Source: Pyxicephalus adspersus
Lineage: Eukaryota; Chordata; Amphibia; Anura; Pyxicephalidae
Direction of reading: 5' to 3'
Length of the DNA: 64,000 nt
Assembly (NCBI RefSeq): GCF_032062135.1
Contig: NC_092862.1
Location: 68,337,371 to 68,401,370 of the forward strand
Both the position numbers and the translations under genes were made by a program. Within the stretch, counting starts at the first letter, position 1, and the number at the start of each line of letters is the position of its first letter. Below, piece after piece: positions 48,880 through 61,626 of the stretch. Below the pieces are notes generated by a model. It was given only the letters and a program-made list of their open reading frames with translations, did not search any database and was not told the DNA's origin.

Positions 48880-51800
48880 GCAACCTATGATGTGTTGGAG
48901 CTGCTCACCTACCATCAAAATAAATATGTTCTGAGCTGGGTGGGGTAGTCAATTTACTGTGACTTATACCATGAATACTTTAGTACAGAGGAATATGTCA
49001 TCCCTATCTTCTTTCTTTTATTCTGTCAAAGTAATATAGGTTTATTCAGTAAAAAATAAACTCAGTAAAAAAATAAATTCTCTATCTACTTGTGTCATGC
49101 TAGAAATGCCTACTTCATTTTGCTGTGTTTTAAAATGTAGGCACCTAGCACCTGAGAATATGCATTAGGACTAGGTCAATAAAAGACTCGTGTTCTGGTA
49201 GAATATGGGCCACCCTCAAATGCTAGTTTCTTGAGTGGCATTCTGATTTATTAGCTTCAATAATTTACCTCTTCTAATCTGCAAGCCTATTTCTTGTCCA
49301 TAACTCATGAAGTATAGAGGCCGGTACAGCCAGGCAACTAGTATTCCTAAAAGCAAGTCAGCATTGGCAGTCCTTTTTTTCTTAGTACAGGTTTGTTTTA
49401 TTCTTATGCTTTGTGGCATACATTGAATATATTTTAATATTGTAAGAGTAAAACTTTAAATTGCACATTTCTCTTTAATGGATTTATAAATTGCATTGAG
49501 GGATATATAGTGGCATTTCCTTATCCTACCCCTAGAGACACAACTGGTATTTGTATATTAGGCAATGTGGGGCCAAGGGCTCTAGTAGATAAAATGTAAG
49601 CCCACTGGCTCATGGCCAGTAGATATTGGGCGGGTTTACAGATATTTATCATTGGGTATAAAAGGACACCTAACAGGAAAGTTTTGGAGGCTACTACTAA
49701 GTGCCTGCAATTCACATAAGCAATAGCCATCAAAACCCTTATTTTATGGTCAATTACTATTTTACCAAGCTTCTACACTCTTCCAAGCAAACACTTCCGG
49801 GGAGTGTCAGAGTCTTCTGCTAAACCCCATCCACATATATTCCTTTACGCCGAAGGTTTGGGAATCTGCTGTAGGTATTTGCAGATACCTCTATGTCCCT
49901 GTAGTTCATTACTGTAGCAGTTTTAACCCTTTTCATAAAGACCAGAGCTGTTTTTAATATTCCAGTATTTTTTTGTACTTGACATACTGTTTATCAGCTT
50001 CACATCTGCGTACAAAGCTAAATGAACAAGTAAAAATGAAATCCAAATCATTATTTTGTTTATATTTGGAACTAACTTTTCTGTTCATTTGCATTAGAAC
50101 CACACAGCAGAAATATTCTGCTACCCATATTACATTACAGTAAATGCCTCTCCATATTTGCAAATACAGCAAGTGCTAAGGCTTTCTTCATCTGTTATTT
50201 ATGTAATATCAACACGTTATTTATGATTATAATTTCAAGAAGTCATGCAATGACTATGGCGCTATTGTTTGTCACTCTGAGTACAGTATACATCACACAC
50301 AATGTGCTACAGGAGACTCGCATAACGCTAACGGATATTGCTCTATTTTTCACTGATAGTCTGCGGCTTACCATTTAAACAGTATAAACTACCTTTGGGA
50401 TGCTTTAAAATAAAGAACAGTACCCAAAATTATTTCATGTCAAAGACAATCAATTTCAAGTTTCCGCTGTTTGTAGTCATATTAATGTAATTACGAATGT
50501 CATTTTCTGAGTGGGAGATTTTTCATAAAAAGCTTTGGCGAACCTGTTTCATTATATAATCTGTGTCTCTGTCAACGGATTGCCTGCGTAGGAGACATGC
50601 ATGTCTTAATTCATTAATATGAAGATGACCTTATAGTATAGAATTGGAACAGCTACGGGGGCCTTGGAAGCTTGCCACCATTTGGTATATATAAATCCTA
50701 TGCTCAGTGCATATTCTGAGCAATTTAATTAAAACAGAAATAAAATGAATTTACAGCAGCAAAAAATTAAGTGTTATGAAACTGCGAGAGCCGCTTTAGG
50801 AAAGGTTGAGATTATAGGTCTATAAAACAGGAGTTTTTTTGTGGAGAGAATTTTCCAGGCAGCGTGAGCGTAAAAGGCTTTTCTAGTTAGAGTTTCATTA
50901 ATGCCGGTAATGCCATAATGAGTGCCTGATGCTGTAAAACCAACATTGAACTTTGCAAAATGCCGGTTGATTAAATCCAAACAGGACAACAATAAACAGT
51001 TAGTTCCCCTTGGATAGGAAACATTGTTTTGATATTTTTAAATAGGGCCTTGCATTACAATCACATAAAAGACTGTTAACCTGTTAACAATTTTCTACTT
51101 CCTCTTAAAAGTGTTACATGTTCTACTGTATGACCCCAAATCTGCCCGGCATTTCCTCAGTACATAATATTAATTGATAGTTTAAGATTTACTGCTTTAT
51201 TCCCAACTTGGAAACTTAACACTTTGCACCACATGACCATCAAATATGGTGGAGCTGGGCTATCTTCAAGTAGCTGTGGCCTCCCAGTAAAAATAAAAAG
51301 CAGTTTGCCTTATGTCCCTACAATTGTAGTCCTCGTGACATTCTTTTGATGGGGTAACAAAGCTACTGCACTGCTCCTGAATTCAGAGCAATGTTATTAC
51401 CTAATGTAGAGTGTGTCTGTTTGCTCTACAATGAAACAGGAAGAAATTACAGAGGGCATGACTATCAATGTTGTCACTGCTGGTTCCCAAAATGGATTTC
51501 ACTTACCAAAGGTATGGTTAAGATTTTTTGTGATACTTGTGTATTAAGTGGTAATTATCAACCAGGAGTCACCAGATGTTCTTTAAAGTGAACATAAAAA
51601 TATGAGGTTGCCATTAAAAAGGCAAGTTTGTAGTTATTGGCTTCAGTCCTTTCATTGTCTTAAGCTACAGTATGTATGCAGAAATTTTACAGAACTACTA
51701 ACTAGCAGAATCGTAATGAGGTCAACAACACCACCCTCCATATTTTGTAAGTGCAGGTTTCCTTTGCAGGTTACAATTGAGGGAAATCAAATGGATGTTG

Positions 51801-51890
51801 TGAATATTTTTTTTCACATTTCCTCAACAAGCCAAGTTGGCAGCATCACATAACATCCACTTTAACAAATATCCACTCGGAAGTGAAAAT
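48880..51890. other. Cadherin downstream flank or distal 3' region, no exon recognised
   Basis: No coding exon is seen. The part 50200-50700 has a less repetitive, motif-rich look (several ATTA-core sites), but conservation cannot be judged from one sequence. A TTTATT at 51196-51201 (AATAAA on the minus strand) is one possible distal polyadenylation signal for the cadherin. Confidence 0.3.
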
Positions 51891-51899
51891 AATTCAAAT

Positions 51900-53135
51900 G
51901 ACATACACGGTTTATATCAAAACAACTTTATAATTATTTAAATAAAACAAAAATTACACTGAAATCATACCAAATAGCTGAAATTAACACTGATCAGTAG
52001 ATAACATGTATGGTCTCATTATTGGTAACAAAAACTGTTTTTTTTTTTAAACATTCAGAACAAGCCTGTCCAAGAGGTTTCATTCTTGTAACACGTTAGT
52101 CAAATAATACAGCAACATTATTTTAAATTTTTGGTGTATAAACTGCAGAATGTGTGTCATGTTAAGTCTCTTAAGCGGCCTCTAATACTATTTCACCTAG
52201 AACAATAGAAACTGTAGATAATGTTCTTCTCCTATTCTTGCATCTTAATGTGAAGCTTCCTGATATCAGAATCTTGTTACATCTGTATAGAATTCTACAA
52301 CACTTTTTGTGATGTTCTGTACAGAGACAATGTCAACCTATTTTTGTATTTCACAAAGTTTTACACTTGACAGCTGGTATTGCCTTCTCACAGCCGTTAA
52401 AGGGAAAAGAAAGGATCTTTTTTTTTTCAAAGTGATTCTGTATCAAATATCAGAACGTGGAAAAAGTCCGGGTGGGTCTTCTTTTTAAACTGAGACAACA
52501 AATTCAGAGGCAGAATGTTATTGTTGAAGCTTGCCAAACGAGTGAGTTCATATAGATCTGTTCATTACAGAAAAAACGGGTTATATAATATCCACCTTCA
52601 GTTCTTTCATTTGGTTTGATCCATTTGATGATGTCATACATAAGCACTGGGCAAAGAGGCAGGTCCTCTTAAAATGGCTGAGTAGATTTTTAAGGCTGTT
52701 AGCCAAACCAATAAGGTTAATATTTCAAATCTCCAAACATCATAATCACATGACATTCAGTGGGTTCAATTGCCATGGGTGCACAAAGGAACACGTGACT
52801 GGGTATTGTAAATGAAACAAATAGATATTTTAATGAGTCGACTGTGTACAAATATTGCTCCCCTCCCTTTCCTAGTGTTTATAAGACTGATTAGATAAAA
52901 AGGGTTGACTAAATTGTGGTAATATATAAAAAAGCAAAGCAACAAATGAAAAAAATGCCTCTTGGAAGCTCATAAAGTCTACTATAAAAAGTCTCCAACA
53001 TTAGATCTGCACAATTTTCAAATATTAAACAACTGGATGAGCAGATGGCTCAGGTAAAGAGCCACCTATGTAGGTACTCCTCATTTTTTTAAATGCTGTT
53101 TAATTTCCAAAACTGGAAAGCAAAAAGGCAATATA
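51900..53135 (-). other. Probable 3' UTR of the cadherin gene (end unresolved)
   Basis: This lies directly downstream of the cadherin stop codon on the minus strand and shows no repeat elements, in contrast to most of the window. The nearest polyadenylation-like hexamer is ATTAAA on the minus strand at 52829-52834, which would give a UTR of about 320 bases. No canonical AATAAA was seen until 51196-51201. The extent given here is a guess. Confidence 0.4.
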
Positions 53136-53626
53136 TTATGAGTCTTTGTCACTGTCTGCACCACTATACATATCCGCTAGTTTTTTAAAACGTGGCCCCC
53201 AGTCACTCAGATAGTCATAGTCCTGATCACCATCTGTAGTGACAGATTCCAAGGAACTTAGAGATTCTGCCACTGAACCATTGCCTTCATATGCGTATGT
53301 TGCTAAGGAATCATACGGGGGTGCTGTTGGATCCAGATCATTCTCCTTTAACCTTTGGTTGATGAAATCTCTTACATCAGTGTTGTCTCTTGCCGATGGA
53401 GTTCGACGTGGAAAAAAGAGTGTTTCAGGGACAATATCCCGGCGCAATTTGCTGTCTTCTATGGCTTCAGGGTTCCTCAGGGTACCAATATCAAAGGCTT
53501 GGGTGTCTTCCTCTCCACCACCTTCATCATTGTAACTCACAATGTTATCCCTTATGTCTTCTTTAGAAACAATTAAAGGTTCTTTTTTTCTTTGCCTTCT
53601 TAAAGCCGCAAACAGTACTACCGTTA
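53136..53626 (-). CDS. Type II classical cadherin, last coding exon (CDH6/9/10 subgroup)
   Basis: The exon encodes about 162 residues ending in SDKDS and a TAA at 53136-53138. It starts with the end of the membrane segment (VVLFAAL) and a basic stop-transfer RRQRKK. The p120-catenin-binding juxtamembrane region follows ([20 protein letters not shown], residues about 29-48). Then come [20 protein letters not shown] and the beta-catenin-binding tail with [24 protein letters not shown] and [18 protein letters not shown]. Classical cadherins mediate calcium-dependent cell adhesion at the plasma membrane and link to actin through catenins. Order and length match the last exon of type II cadherins. 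The tail fits CDH6 and CDH10 better than CDH9, but I cannot settle the orthologue. The frame is intact and codon use differs from the surrounding noise. Earlier exons are not in view. Confidence 0.96.
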
Positions 53627-53655
53627 CTACAAAAAAACAAAAACAAAACAAGAAC
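53627..53655 (-). other. Splice acceptor of the cadherin last exon (phase 1)
   Basis: On the minus strand a T-rich tract ends in TTTTTTTGTAG immediately before TAACGGTAGTAC. The AG lies at 53628-53627, and the exon begins with the last two bases of a Val codon, giving a phase-1 intron. This agrees with the frame of the downstream sequence and with the usual exon break in the membrane segment of type II cadherins. Confidence 0.9.
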
Positions 53656-53659
53656 TTAT

Positions 53660-54430
53660 TATGCTGTCTCATATGTTAGGTTGCATACAAGTATAAGATA
53701 AAGATCCCATGTTTATAAGTAATCCTCAAGGGCATACAACAAACTAATTTTTCTTTTAATGAAAATTTAAAAATGTAGTTCAGGACAAAACATTTCTTTT
53801 GTGATGTTCCCTCATACCTACAAGCTTTATTGCTCAATGGTACCAATGGAAATGCAAAAATAAAAACAGTAATAATCAGTATTCCTATATTTAAATTGGT
53901 TTAAATTCATTAAGAAAATGTAATGGACTGGGACAGGTAACTTGGAGGTGGTTTCAGCAAAATATTGCATAAGAATGGCCAATGATAGGCAGGAATCTGA
54001 GTAGAGGTTGGAATACATTTCTCAATCCTAGTACATGACATTATATGCCATACAACCCAACCAACAATCAGAAATATAACTTGGAAATTCAATGCAACAA
54101 TTAATGCTTCTAAAAGTGTATGGAAATCTGACCAATGCACGTCTTATATTTGATCTGTTAAATATGCCATTTGAAGCAGTTTGGTAGAGTCATTTCAGAA
54201 GGACAAAATTTACCTTTTGATCCTGCCGGACATATTGAAGGCTGATAATTCCCTGTGCTCTTTACTTATGCTGAGTGTTAGCTATAGCTGAAGCAATGAA
54301 GTTGTTCAAGGCATCCTTTTCACAGGTACTAGCCCTGCTTCCCCCAGGATTGACTAAGAAGACTTCTAATTGCTTATAAGCATAGAGCAGTCTGTTTGGT
54401 ATGGAGTGCTAAGCTGCTGAATGAATACCT
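53660..54430 (-). other. Cadherin intron, no further exon recognised
   Basis: This sequence precedes the last exon on the minus strand. No membrane-proximal ectodomain sequence or second exon is recognisable. Confidence 0.5.
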
Positions 54431-54436
54431 TGAAGG

Positions 54437-54660
54437 ACCTTGAAACTTCTGCTGTGAACATTTATAGATAAATTGCTCCACACTAAATGCAGCTACAAAG
54501 GTCAACTTTTATGGCTGTGCTTTAAATATTTAAAAGACAAAAATTAAATTTCTCCCAATCATTGTTAATTTCACTTTTGCTAGATAACTTGAAACCTTGA
54601 AACTTCTACTGTGAACATTTGTGGATAAATTGCTCCACAGTACATGAAACTACAGAGGTC
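54437..54660. repeat. Local duplication inside the intron
   Basis: The segment beginning ACCTTGAAACTTCTGCTGTG (54437) recurs at 54594 as ACCTTGAAACTTCTACTGTG, followed in both by ATAAATTGCTCCACA and CTACA-AGGTCA sequence. Unit spacing is 157 bp. The stretch between them (TTATGGCTGTGCTTTAAAT to TTTTGCTAGATAACTTG) has another copy at 56396-56494. Confidence 0.75.
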
Positions 54661-54669
54661 AGTGGGGGC

Positions 54670-56390
54670 CTGTTTAAAACATCATCTATTGCTTGTTAGA
54701 TATATGTCAATATTTGAGGTATGAACATATTTATTATATTATTCAACTAAAATGCTTTTTAATGTTATATTACCAGTAATATTGTCCTTCCTTACAAAAT
54801 AAAATTGTTACAAAAGGAGATTCTGATAAAAAGTCATACTGAAAAATAAGAGTTGTGTCTACTAATAGTGGTATTGTAGGGGGGCTGTGAAAATTATCAG
54901 GTATTCTTTTACCTGCTGATTTATTCAGATTAATCTTTACATAACCCCTTCCCTGATTTCCCAATGCAAGCTAAATGTCCTTATTATCAGACATCTGGTA
55001 AAGGAAAATATACAAATAGTGAAGCATAATGGTGATGGAGGAGAATCAACTATTGCTGACCAATCTCATCAACTAAATGAAGAAATATAAACAGACTAGC
55101 AAGGAACATGTATAAAACAACTTGTTTACGTGTGGCACAAGTAATGAAAAAAGCAAAATAAAGGTGAATTATGTTCTAGATCTGTGTTTAAATTGCCTTA
55201 CCAATTTAATTTCTATCCCATCTTATGTGCCTTGAACTAAATCAAAGTTCTCTTTATAAATTGTTCCAGCACTAACATTGCTCCTACATCTTTTTATTAT
55301 GTTTTGAGCGCTCCAATATATTGCCTAGTGATCTTGGGATACTGTTTCACTGTAGATGTATTTCATACTTAAGGTCTAATTACTGCAATCCGTGTATGTG
55401 TATTTTGACTTACAGAATGCAATTGCCAATGATGAAGTGGTAAATTACTTGCTTTATTTGTTGTGTGCTACACTTTAGCACGTTGCCATTACAACACTAA
55501 CAACTAATATAAATACATACTGTTCTTTCTTCTATTTCTCTTTCAATTAATAATACTATTCTGAACTCTTTTCTTCAATTTTAGGCCTTGAAAATAAAAA
55601 ATTTAAAAAGCAGTCAACTTAAGAAGAATTTTCCAACAGATTTAGGTTTTCAGCTGCTTTTTATCTAGACGGAAAGCAGAATGACTAATGGCCTGAGATC
55701 TGCAACATAATTGTTCTATTATACTTAAATAGGTGCATTGATTGAAGGAACTGCACAGGAGACTTAAAATAGACTATGGTATAATTACACTGCAGCACTA
55801 AAACAATCCCTTACTGTAAATTATGCAAAAAATGAAGAGAGGGCTGGGAGTACAGCACTGGTGATTTCTGTGTGGTTCATTTCTTGGAGGAAATAGATTT
55901 TAACTGCAATAATGCAGCAGTAATGTATAGAAGTCTTTTTGGAAAGATTCCCAGCTAGGTCATTTTTGGATCCAATCCCTAAAATTCATCATAGTGTTAT
56001 ATGGGTAAATAATATAACTTTAGATGCTATTGAGCTGTTATTAATGATGTAATTTGTCAAGTTGCCATTTCAGTTAAAGGGCCACTTCTGCATTTTAGTT
56101 ATAGATGAAACTGCTTTAATGTCCAATCAACGGACTGGAAGCAGGGTGTAATACATTATTTTTTAAAGAAAAAGTTGTGTCACCTTTTGTGGTTTTGCTT
56201 TAATTTTAATGGGGCTTTGTAAACCTTGGCAATTGAATGTGATGTGTGTAGTTAGTCGTTTGCCGAGAGTTTAGCTTTAATACATGACATTTTTTCACAT
56301 GCCTTCACATACATGTCTCTTTACAATTATCATTTGTTAAAGCTGTGCAGCAAAAATGACAGCAACAATGGTTGGGACAACCACATGTAA
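54670..56390 (-). other. Cadherin intron, no gene recognised
   Basis: AT-rich intronic sequence without a supported exon or repeat family. Confidence 0.4.
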
Positions 56391-56395
56391 CCAAC

Positions 56396-56494
56396 GGTGT
56401 CTACAATGGTCACCTTTATGGCTGTGCTTTAAATCTTTAAAAGACAACAATAAAATTTCTCCCATTGTCAATTTCACTTTTGCTAGATAACTTG
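56396..56494. repeat. Second copy of the 54.5-kb intronic repeat
   Basis: GGTCACCTTTATGGCTGTGC through AAATTTCTCCCA to TTCACTTTTGCTAGATAACT matches 54496-54591 closely, with small indels. Copies in the same orientation about 1.9 kb apart indicate either a dispersed repeat or a segmental duplication. Confidence 0.75.
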
Positions 56495-56499
56495 GTCTG

Positions 56500-57335
56500 C
56501 ATGGAAAATACAAATTAAATATTATATGTGTTAACTCGCATATACGCATTAATCAGAAAGGTATCTTTATGTATACTAAATTCCAACACCAGTCCTTGTG
56601 AGGATGGAGGATCCACAGAAGGAGTCCGTATGCCTGCAGATCAACCATCAGCTGGATATTTGGGTTAATCGGTTTTTATTTGAAATTGATTCGGCTCTTC
56701 ACTTGACTTGTGTGATACAAAAGTGGACCTTTGAAGTCGGTGAGCCCTGGTATAATTGATGTGATAGTAATCTGTAAAAAGAGTAATTTTTGGTTTCACA
56801 CAGTAAGTGATTATTGACGCACTTGGTTATGTTAAGAGTAATACACAAAATGGTTCTATAAGTATGTGTTCTTGCATGTGATAATTTTCTAAAGTTGCCA
56901 CAAATTATTATGCCACAGTACTGTTTTAAAACAGTGCTTAGTCCCAGCAAGTTTTCAATGACAGTCAGTGGCCATTAATAAGCCCAGAACCCGATCTCAT
57001 CAGCTTCTGTGTATCCAGTGCTGCTGCGGAAAACTTAATAGGAGCAATCTGTAGTTTTATGTACATAGTAAAATAAATAAAAAAAATAAAAATACCAACC
57101 ACAGATACTAATTAACTCATAATGGAAAGCCAAAAGAAAAAAAACTTTTCTAAAGGCTTTAACTGCCATGTTACTTAAAAAATCCTTAAAAAAAACATTT
57201 GTGGGACTCTGCTTTGATGAATATAATTTAGCTGTTTCAGCTATATAAGTACAAATAGAGTGTGAAATGCATTTTATCCATTTTTTGCCTTTTTTCAGAT
57301 AATAGGATACAAAAAAAGGTATTTCATACCAAACT
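56500..57335 (-). other. Cadherin intron, no gene recognised
   Basis: AT-rich sequence with A-runs near 57080-57140; nothing else supported. Confidence 0.4.
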
Positions 57336-57340
57336 AAAGT

Positions 57341-57342
<2 letters not shown>

Positions 57343-57413
<71 letters not shown>
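57343..57413. repeat. (CTAT)n followed by (AT)n microsatellite
   Basis: About ten CTAT units run directly into an AT dinucleotide tract of some 30 bases. The minus-strand translation YIYIYI is not a gene. Confidence 0.97.
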
Positions 57414-57417
<4 letters not shown>

Positions 57418-57419
57418 GA

Positions 57420-57930
57420 GGAAATCTAGAGATAGCTGCACAGGTTAAAATATGTTTTATTGGTACAAAACTTACAGCTAAAATCAACCACTTACACTTA
57501 GATAAGTGGTTAAAGCTGGACTTTGGGATGTATATGAGGAACAGTTTGGGAATCTTGTGAATCAGACACTCCTGACAGAGGGCATGGCTAAGTCTGTCAG
57601 GATGAGACAAGAAGTGCACAGCTTGGTCTAAAACACTCTCTAAGCCTGTTGTTTTGCCAATAAAGGGGACGGAGTAAGCTAAGGATAAGTTCAGATGAAT
57701 GGTGATTGTGTGGTGCATTTTTTGCATCCATGGTTGCGAAGCTACATGTAACATCTCACCTGCAGTTTCCAAATGAGTAGAGGTGGTGGAGGGCATACCA
57801 CCCACTGTAGCAAGCTGTTGAAACAGTGGTTGTTTGAGAATCAATGCAGTTGTTGGAGCGGCAGGGTGCCTGGTAGGGTGCCAATCCTCAGGAATCACCC
57901 ACCCCACCACCGATCCACCATTTATCTGAA
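57420..57930. repeat. Possible unclassified dispersed repeat
   Basis: The block is less AT-rich than its surroundings and carries a 178-codon minus-strand open frame without a recognisable domain. Words such as CACCATTCATCTGAAC (minus strand) recall frog dispersed repeats. It sits between a microsatellite and a LINE fragment. The evidence is weak. Confidence 0.3.
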
Positions 57931-57964
57931 CCTAGTCTGATTACAATAACAGCATATGTGTAAT

Positions 57965-58368
57965 GTTTTCTTTGCTTTTGACACCGTTGATCAATATTTT
58001 TTATTCTGAATCGTGAACTCTATTGGTTTTGGTGACACTGCTCTCACTTAGTTTGCTTCCTTATAATTTCACCGCTTCTCTCAGGTTTCTTTTAATGGAA
58101 ACTCTTCCTGTCCCACTCTCCTTGTTTGTGTTCACCAAAGGTCAGTCCTTGTACGTGTTTTCTTCTCTCTGTACACCTCCTCACTTGGCAAACTCATATC
58201 TTCTTTTGACTTATTATACCTTCCATATGCTGATGACACATCTATTCTGTACTTGTCAAGTATGCAGGTTTGTTATCTGCAACCTTTATTTATTGTACAG
58301 CACTGTGTAATATGTTGGTGTTTTATAAATAAAGGTTATTAATAATAATAATAATAAGAAGAAGAATG
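57965..58368 (+). mobile_element. 5'-truncated L2-like LINE with RT fragment and 3' tail
   Basis: The plus strand reads AFDTVDHQ at about 57974, then TALT and FASL pieces, VSFNG, and the catalytic PYADDTSIL box at 58223-58249, all in reverse-transcriptase order but with shifts and stops. Soon after comes a 3' end TGTACAGCACTGTGTAATAT ... TTTTATAAATAAAGG and a (TAA)n tail, typical of L2-clade LINEs. The region between the RT box and the tail is deleted. Confidence 0.75.
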
Positions 58369-58374
58369 ATGCAA

Positions 58375-61300
58375 AGCCATTTTGACTCAGAATGAGACTT
58401 TCTGTCCTTGTTGTTGTTATATATGGAATTACTTCAAGTAATTCTACTAGTTGAAAAATGCATTTATGTTATTTTAATATTCCTAAGTAATGTTCACTTT
58501 CAACATATTTAAAAAACCATGAAACATTAGTTTGAAACAGCTACTTCCCTGGATCCTAGCCCCCAGATAGGTAAGTACTGGCTCTCCATTCTTCACTCCC
58601 AGCTGGAAAGAGAGGGAATGTTCTGGCAAACACCTTTGGACCTTGTAACTGATAATATGAGCAGTTACACAGCAGATGCATAACTCGAGGGATTTTGCCA
58701 TTGTACACTGAGCATCCTATTCTGCCCATTCTGCCAGATAAATGATGTATGCAACAAAGGCTCGATCAATTTGTTTGTACAAAAATCACCAAATCTAAAG
58801 CATACTAAGCATGTTTATAGTAATTGCTAGTGACAGATACACTAAAAAACACTTTAAAGTGAAAATCTGGGAAAATAGTTATTTATACAATACACAATAT
58901 ACTCAACATCTGGATAAATCTGGGGAAAATATGTGGGTGCTGTTAAATGAGCTTGTAAAATTGCTGGGAAGGTTTAGGTCTGTTTTCTGTCCAAATAAAC
59001 ATCATCTGTCCATTATGTACAGGAGACTTGACCCAGTAGACTGGAAAGCAGTAATGCTGGACCAAGAAGCAGCATAGGGCTCTTGACTAGGTGAGGTGTA
59101 TACATTACAAGAAAACCAGCAAACATTACCAATCCTTTACAGTAAATAAATTACTAATCATACAGTAAATGTTTATGCATTTTAACAGTGTATAGCTGTG
59201 TGCCTGGAGTTCCAATTTAAAGGACACAGAGTTAATAATGTGTTTGAAAAAGGCAGCTTGCATACTTATTAAAATCAATATATTGGCATTCTTTGCTGGA
59301 AAACATCTAAATGCCTTTCAAAAAACAAACTTAAGAGGCATATCAAGTCTTACAAGAAAATCAGATAACATGATTTGGGACAGTGCGCTGCAACCTTCCA
59401 TCCTCATAAGCATTCCCAAAATGGTCACTGATAGTCTGTGCTTGACGTTATCTCCGCAGTAATTTGCAGAATAATTGGAATTCAAGTAGCCTTTCCCCTC
59501 CTCTATCGAGTGGCTAAACAATGCTAATTATTTAATCGAATCAGTTTGAAAGCAGCACACACTCTAATTTGCATCTATCTGTGCTCTTTTTATTGGCCCA
59601 GGAATTAGAAAGAATGTCACATGGACAATACTTTATTGTTCTACACTTATGTATAACTGACTGGCAGTATGTGCAAATTCCCTGCGTTTTCTTTATTTAT
59701 CAGCAAAGAACAGCTAATCTCTTTGCTTATGACAAAGATGGTACTTAGAAATGCAAGCAGCGTCTTCCTCTGCATCCTCTGTTTTGTAGGCTGCAGACTT
59801 TATTTTTGGTTTTATGCCATTGAACTCTTATGTTAATTCAACAGAGAAATTATATTTTGAAATTAGAATATCGGCAATGCTGGCAGATTGCCATTGTCCT
59901 TGGATCTGTTTGCCCAACACTGTCCCTTATGCTCTGCCTGCTTCTTTTCTATGTAGCCATTCACTGGCATGCAGCATCATAATTAACTGTTACTACATCT
60001 AGGGAGGAACTGCTGCTTCAATTACACTAATAAGAGTCCACAAACCAGAGGGCTGTGAGCTAAAAGTTGATGAGCAAATGAAGAGACATGTCAGAATTCT
60101 AATATATGCTATTTGTATCTTTTGTTTTCTAAAGCTCACTATTGCACATGTCACATTATTCTCTACAACAGAGCAGAAAGGAAGGATGTGATAAAAATAT
60201 GGCCTAATAAAATCAATATATGCACGTTGTAAAATCAGTAGCTGAAGCATAGAGAAACATGTCACTGTGAACAATTGTGGCTTTGCCTTTGTATTCCATA
60301 TTAATGTGCCTCACTCCTGAGTTTATATTCAAAATGCAAAAAAGGGAAAAATCGTTCCAAATAATGGGAATGTCCCACACGCATGGCATTCAAAATGCCA
60401 ACATTCGAATTCAAAAAGAAAGGGCAAAAAGAAAAAAAATTTGGTCGCCTTGCCATTTCTGTAATCATTTTATCAACATGGCAACATTCTTTTGAAGGCG
60501 ATTACTGTATATGAAACTAGCTTGTATAAGGCATAAAACTGCGAGAAAACCTTCAGAGAACCTAAAATGCATTACCTTTCTAAAGCAATTGTTAAAGCAA
60601 AAATAATCATGAAGCAGTTATAGCAATTAAGTCTTAAACCCAGGAAATGAATTGCTTTTCCTTCCTCCAAGAATAAATAAATTGCTTCTTGGGAGATAAT
60701 TTTATGGTGCTTCTGAATTTAGACTATTTAATTAATAGTACATTATTTCCCACTAACATACTCATTTCTCAAAATATAAGCGATCTATTAATACGGGAAA
60801 GGCATTTTTATTGTCCTTTTGTGAATGCGGTAAACACAAGGGGAAGGTCTCGCTTCTCCCTTATAATCATGTCATTATGTACAGCATACCCAATTGTGTT
60901 GTGTTTGTTTGGCTGATACAAGGCTCATCTGTAAATGATTTACACACTGACTGAGTTATTGCTAGCCAATGATTATTTAATGCCTCTCAGTGGAATTAAC
61001 ATGACAAGTCTTCATGCATGAAACCGGCCGTGCAATCCTTCCTGGTCTCTTCTTAGTGCAGCTTATTGCTAAATCTAATATATATTTAGAAAACGGTAAC
61101 AACAGGTATATCTCTGAACTAGAGTTTACTGAGACGTGATACCAACCAGTAGGGCAAAAACTGTGTTTTATGAACTCTATGATATCATTGGGGTATAGTA
61201 CAGGCAGAGTAATGGCAGCTTTCCTGCCAGGTTCAAACAATCACTTATATAGGTGCTCCTTGATAGGAATGTGTAACTGGGATTTCTTGTACTTGGTACA

Positions 61301-61480
61301 GACTCTGGAACTGATTCACTGCAGACAGGATCATTAGTACGTAGTAGTGCAAGTCTGAAATGATAAGGCTTATAGTGAGAAAGGGTGGGAAGTGGTTCCT
61401 CTATTAGTTATCATGGTATTGTCTGTGTCTTTCAATTAAAATGGACTGCTGTAAACAAAATAGAATTGAAAGAAGCTAGT
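58375..61480 (-). other. Cadherin intron, no gene recognised
   Basis: About 3.1 kb of AT-rich sequence without a supported exon. The blocks 59460-59700 and 60450-60900 lack repeats and contain several ATTA-core and TTTGCAT-like words. They could be conserved non-coding elements, but that needs cross-species alignment. Confidence 0.35.
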
Positions 61481-61487
61481 TCCATTC

Positions 61488-61626
61488 TTATTATTAAACA
61501 GGATTTATATAGCGCCAACATATTACGCAGCGCTGTACATTAAATAGGGATTGCAAATGACAGTCTAATACAGACAGTGATACAGGAGGAGAGGGCCCTG
61601 CCCCAAAGAGCTTACAGTCTAGTAGT
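61488..61626 (-). repeat. L2-like LINE 3' tail
   Basis: On the minus strand the order is CTGTAAGCTCTTTGGGGCAG, TGTACAGCGCTGCGTAATAT, GTTGGCGCTATATAAATCCT and a TAATAA tail. This is the typical 3' end of L2-type elements in frogs. Its terminal 64 bases are identical to 62631-62694. Confidence 0.75.

Noticed and set aside
53239..53576. Plus-strand open frames across the cadherin exon
   Set aside because: Shadows of the minus-strand cadherin coding sequence, which has clear family motifs.
53910..54140. Minus-strand frame with a hydrophobic stretch just upstream of the cadherin exon
   Set aside because: It lacks cadherin membrane-proximal motifs and suitable splice sites, so it is not the preceding exon.
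57374..57910. 178-codon minus-strand open frame ending in YIYIYI
   Set aside because: It runs into a microsatellite and shows no recognisable domain; probably openness over a repeat.
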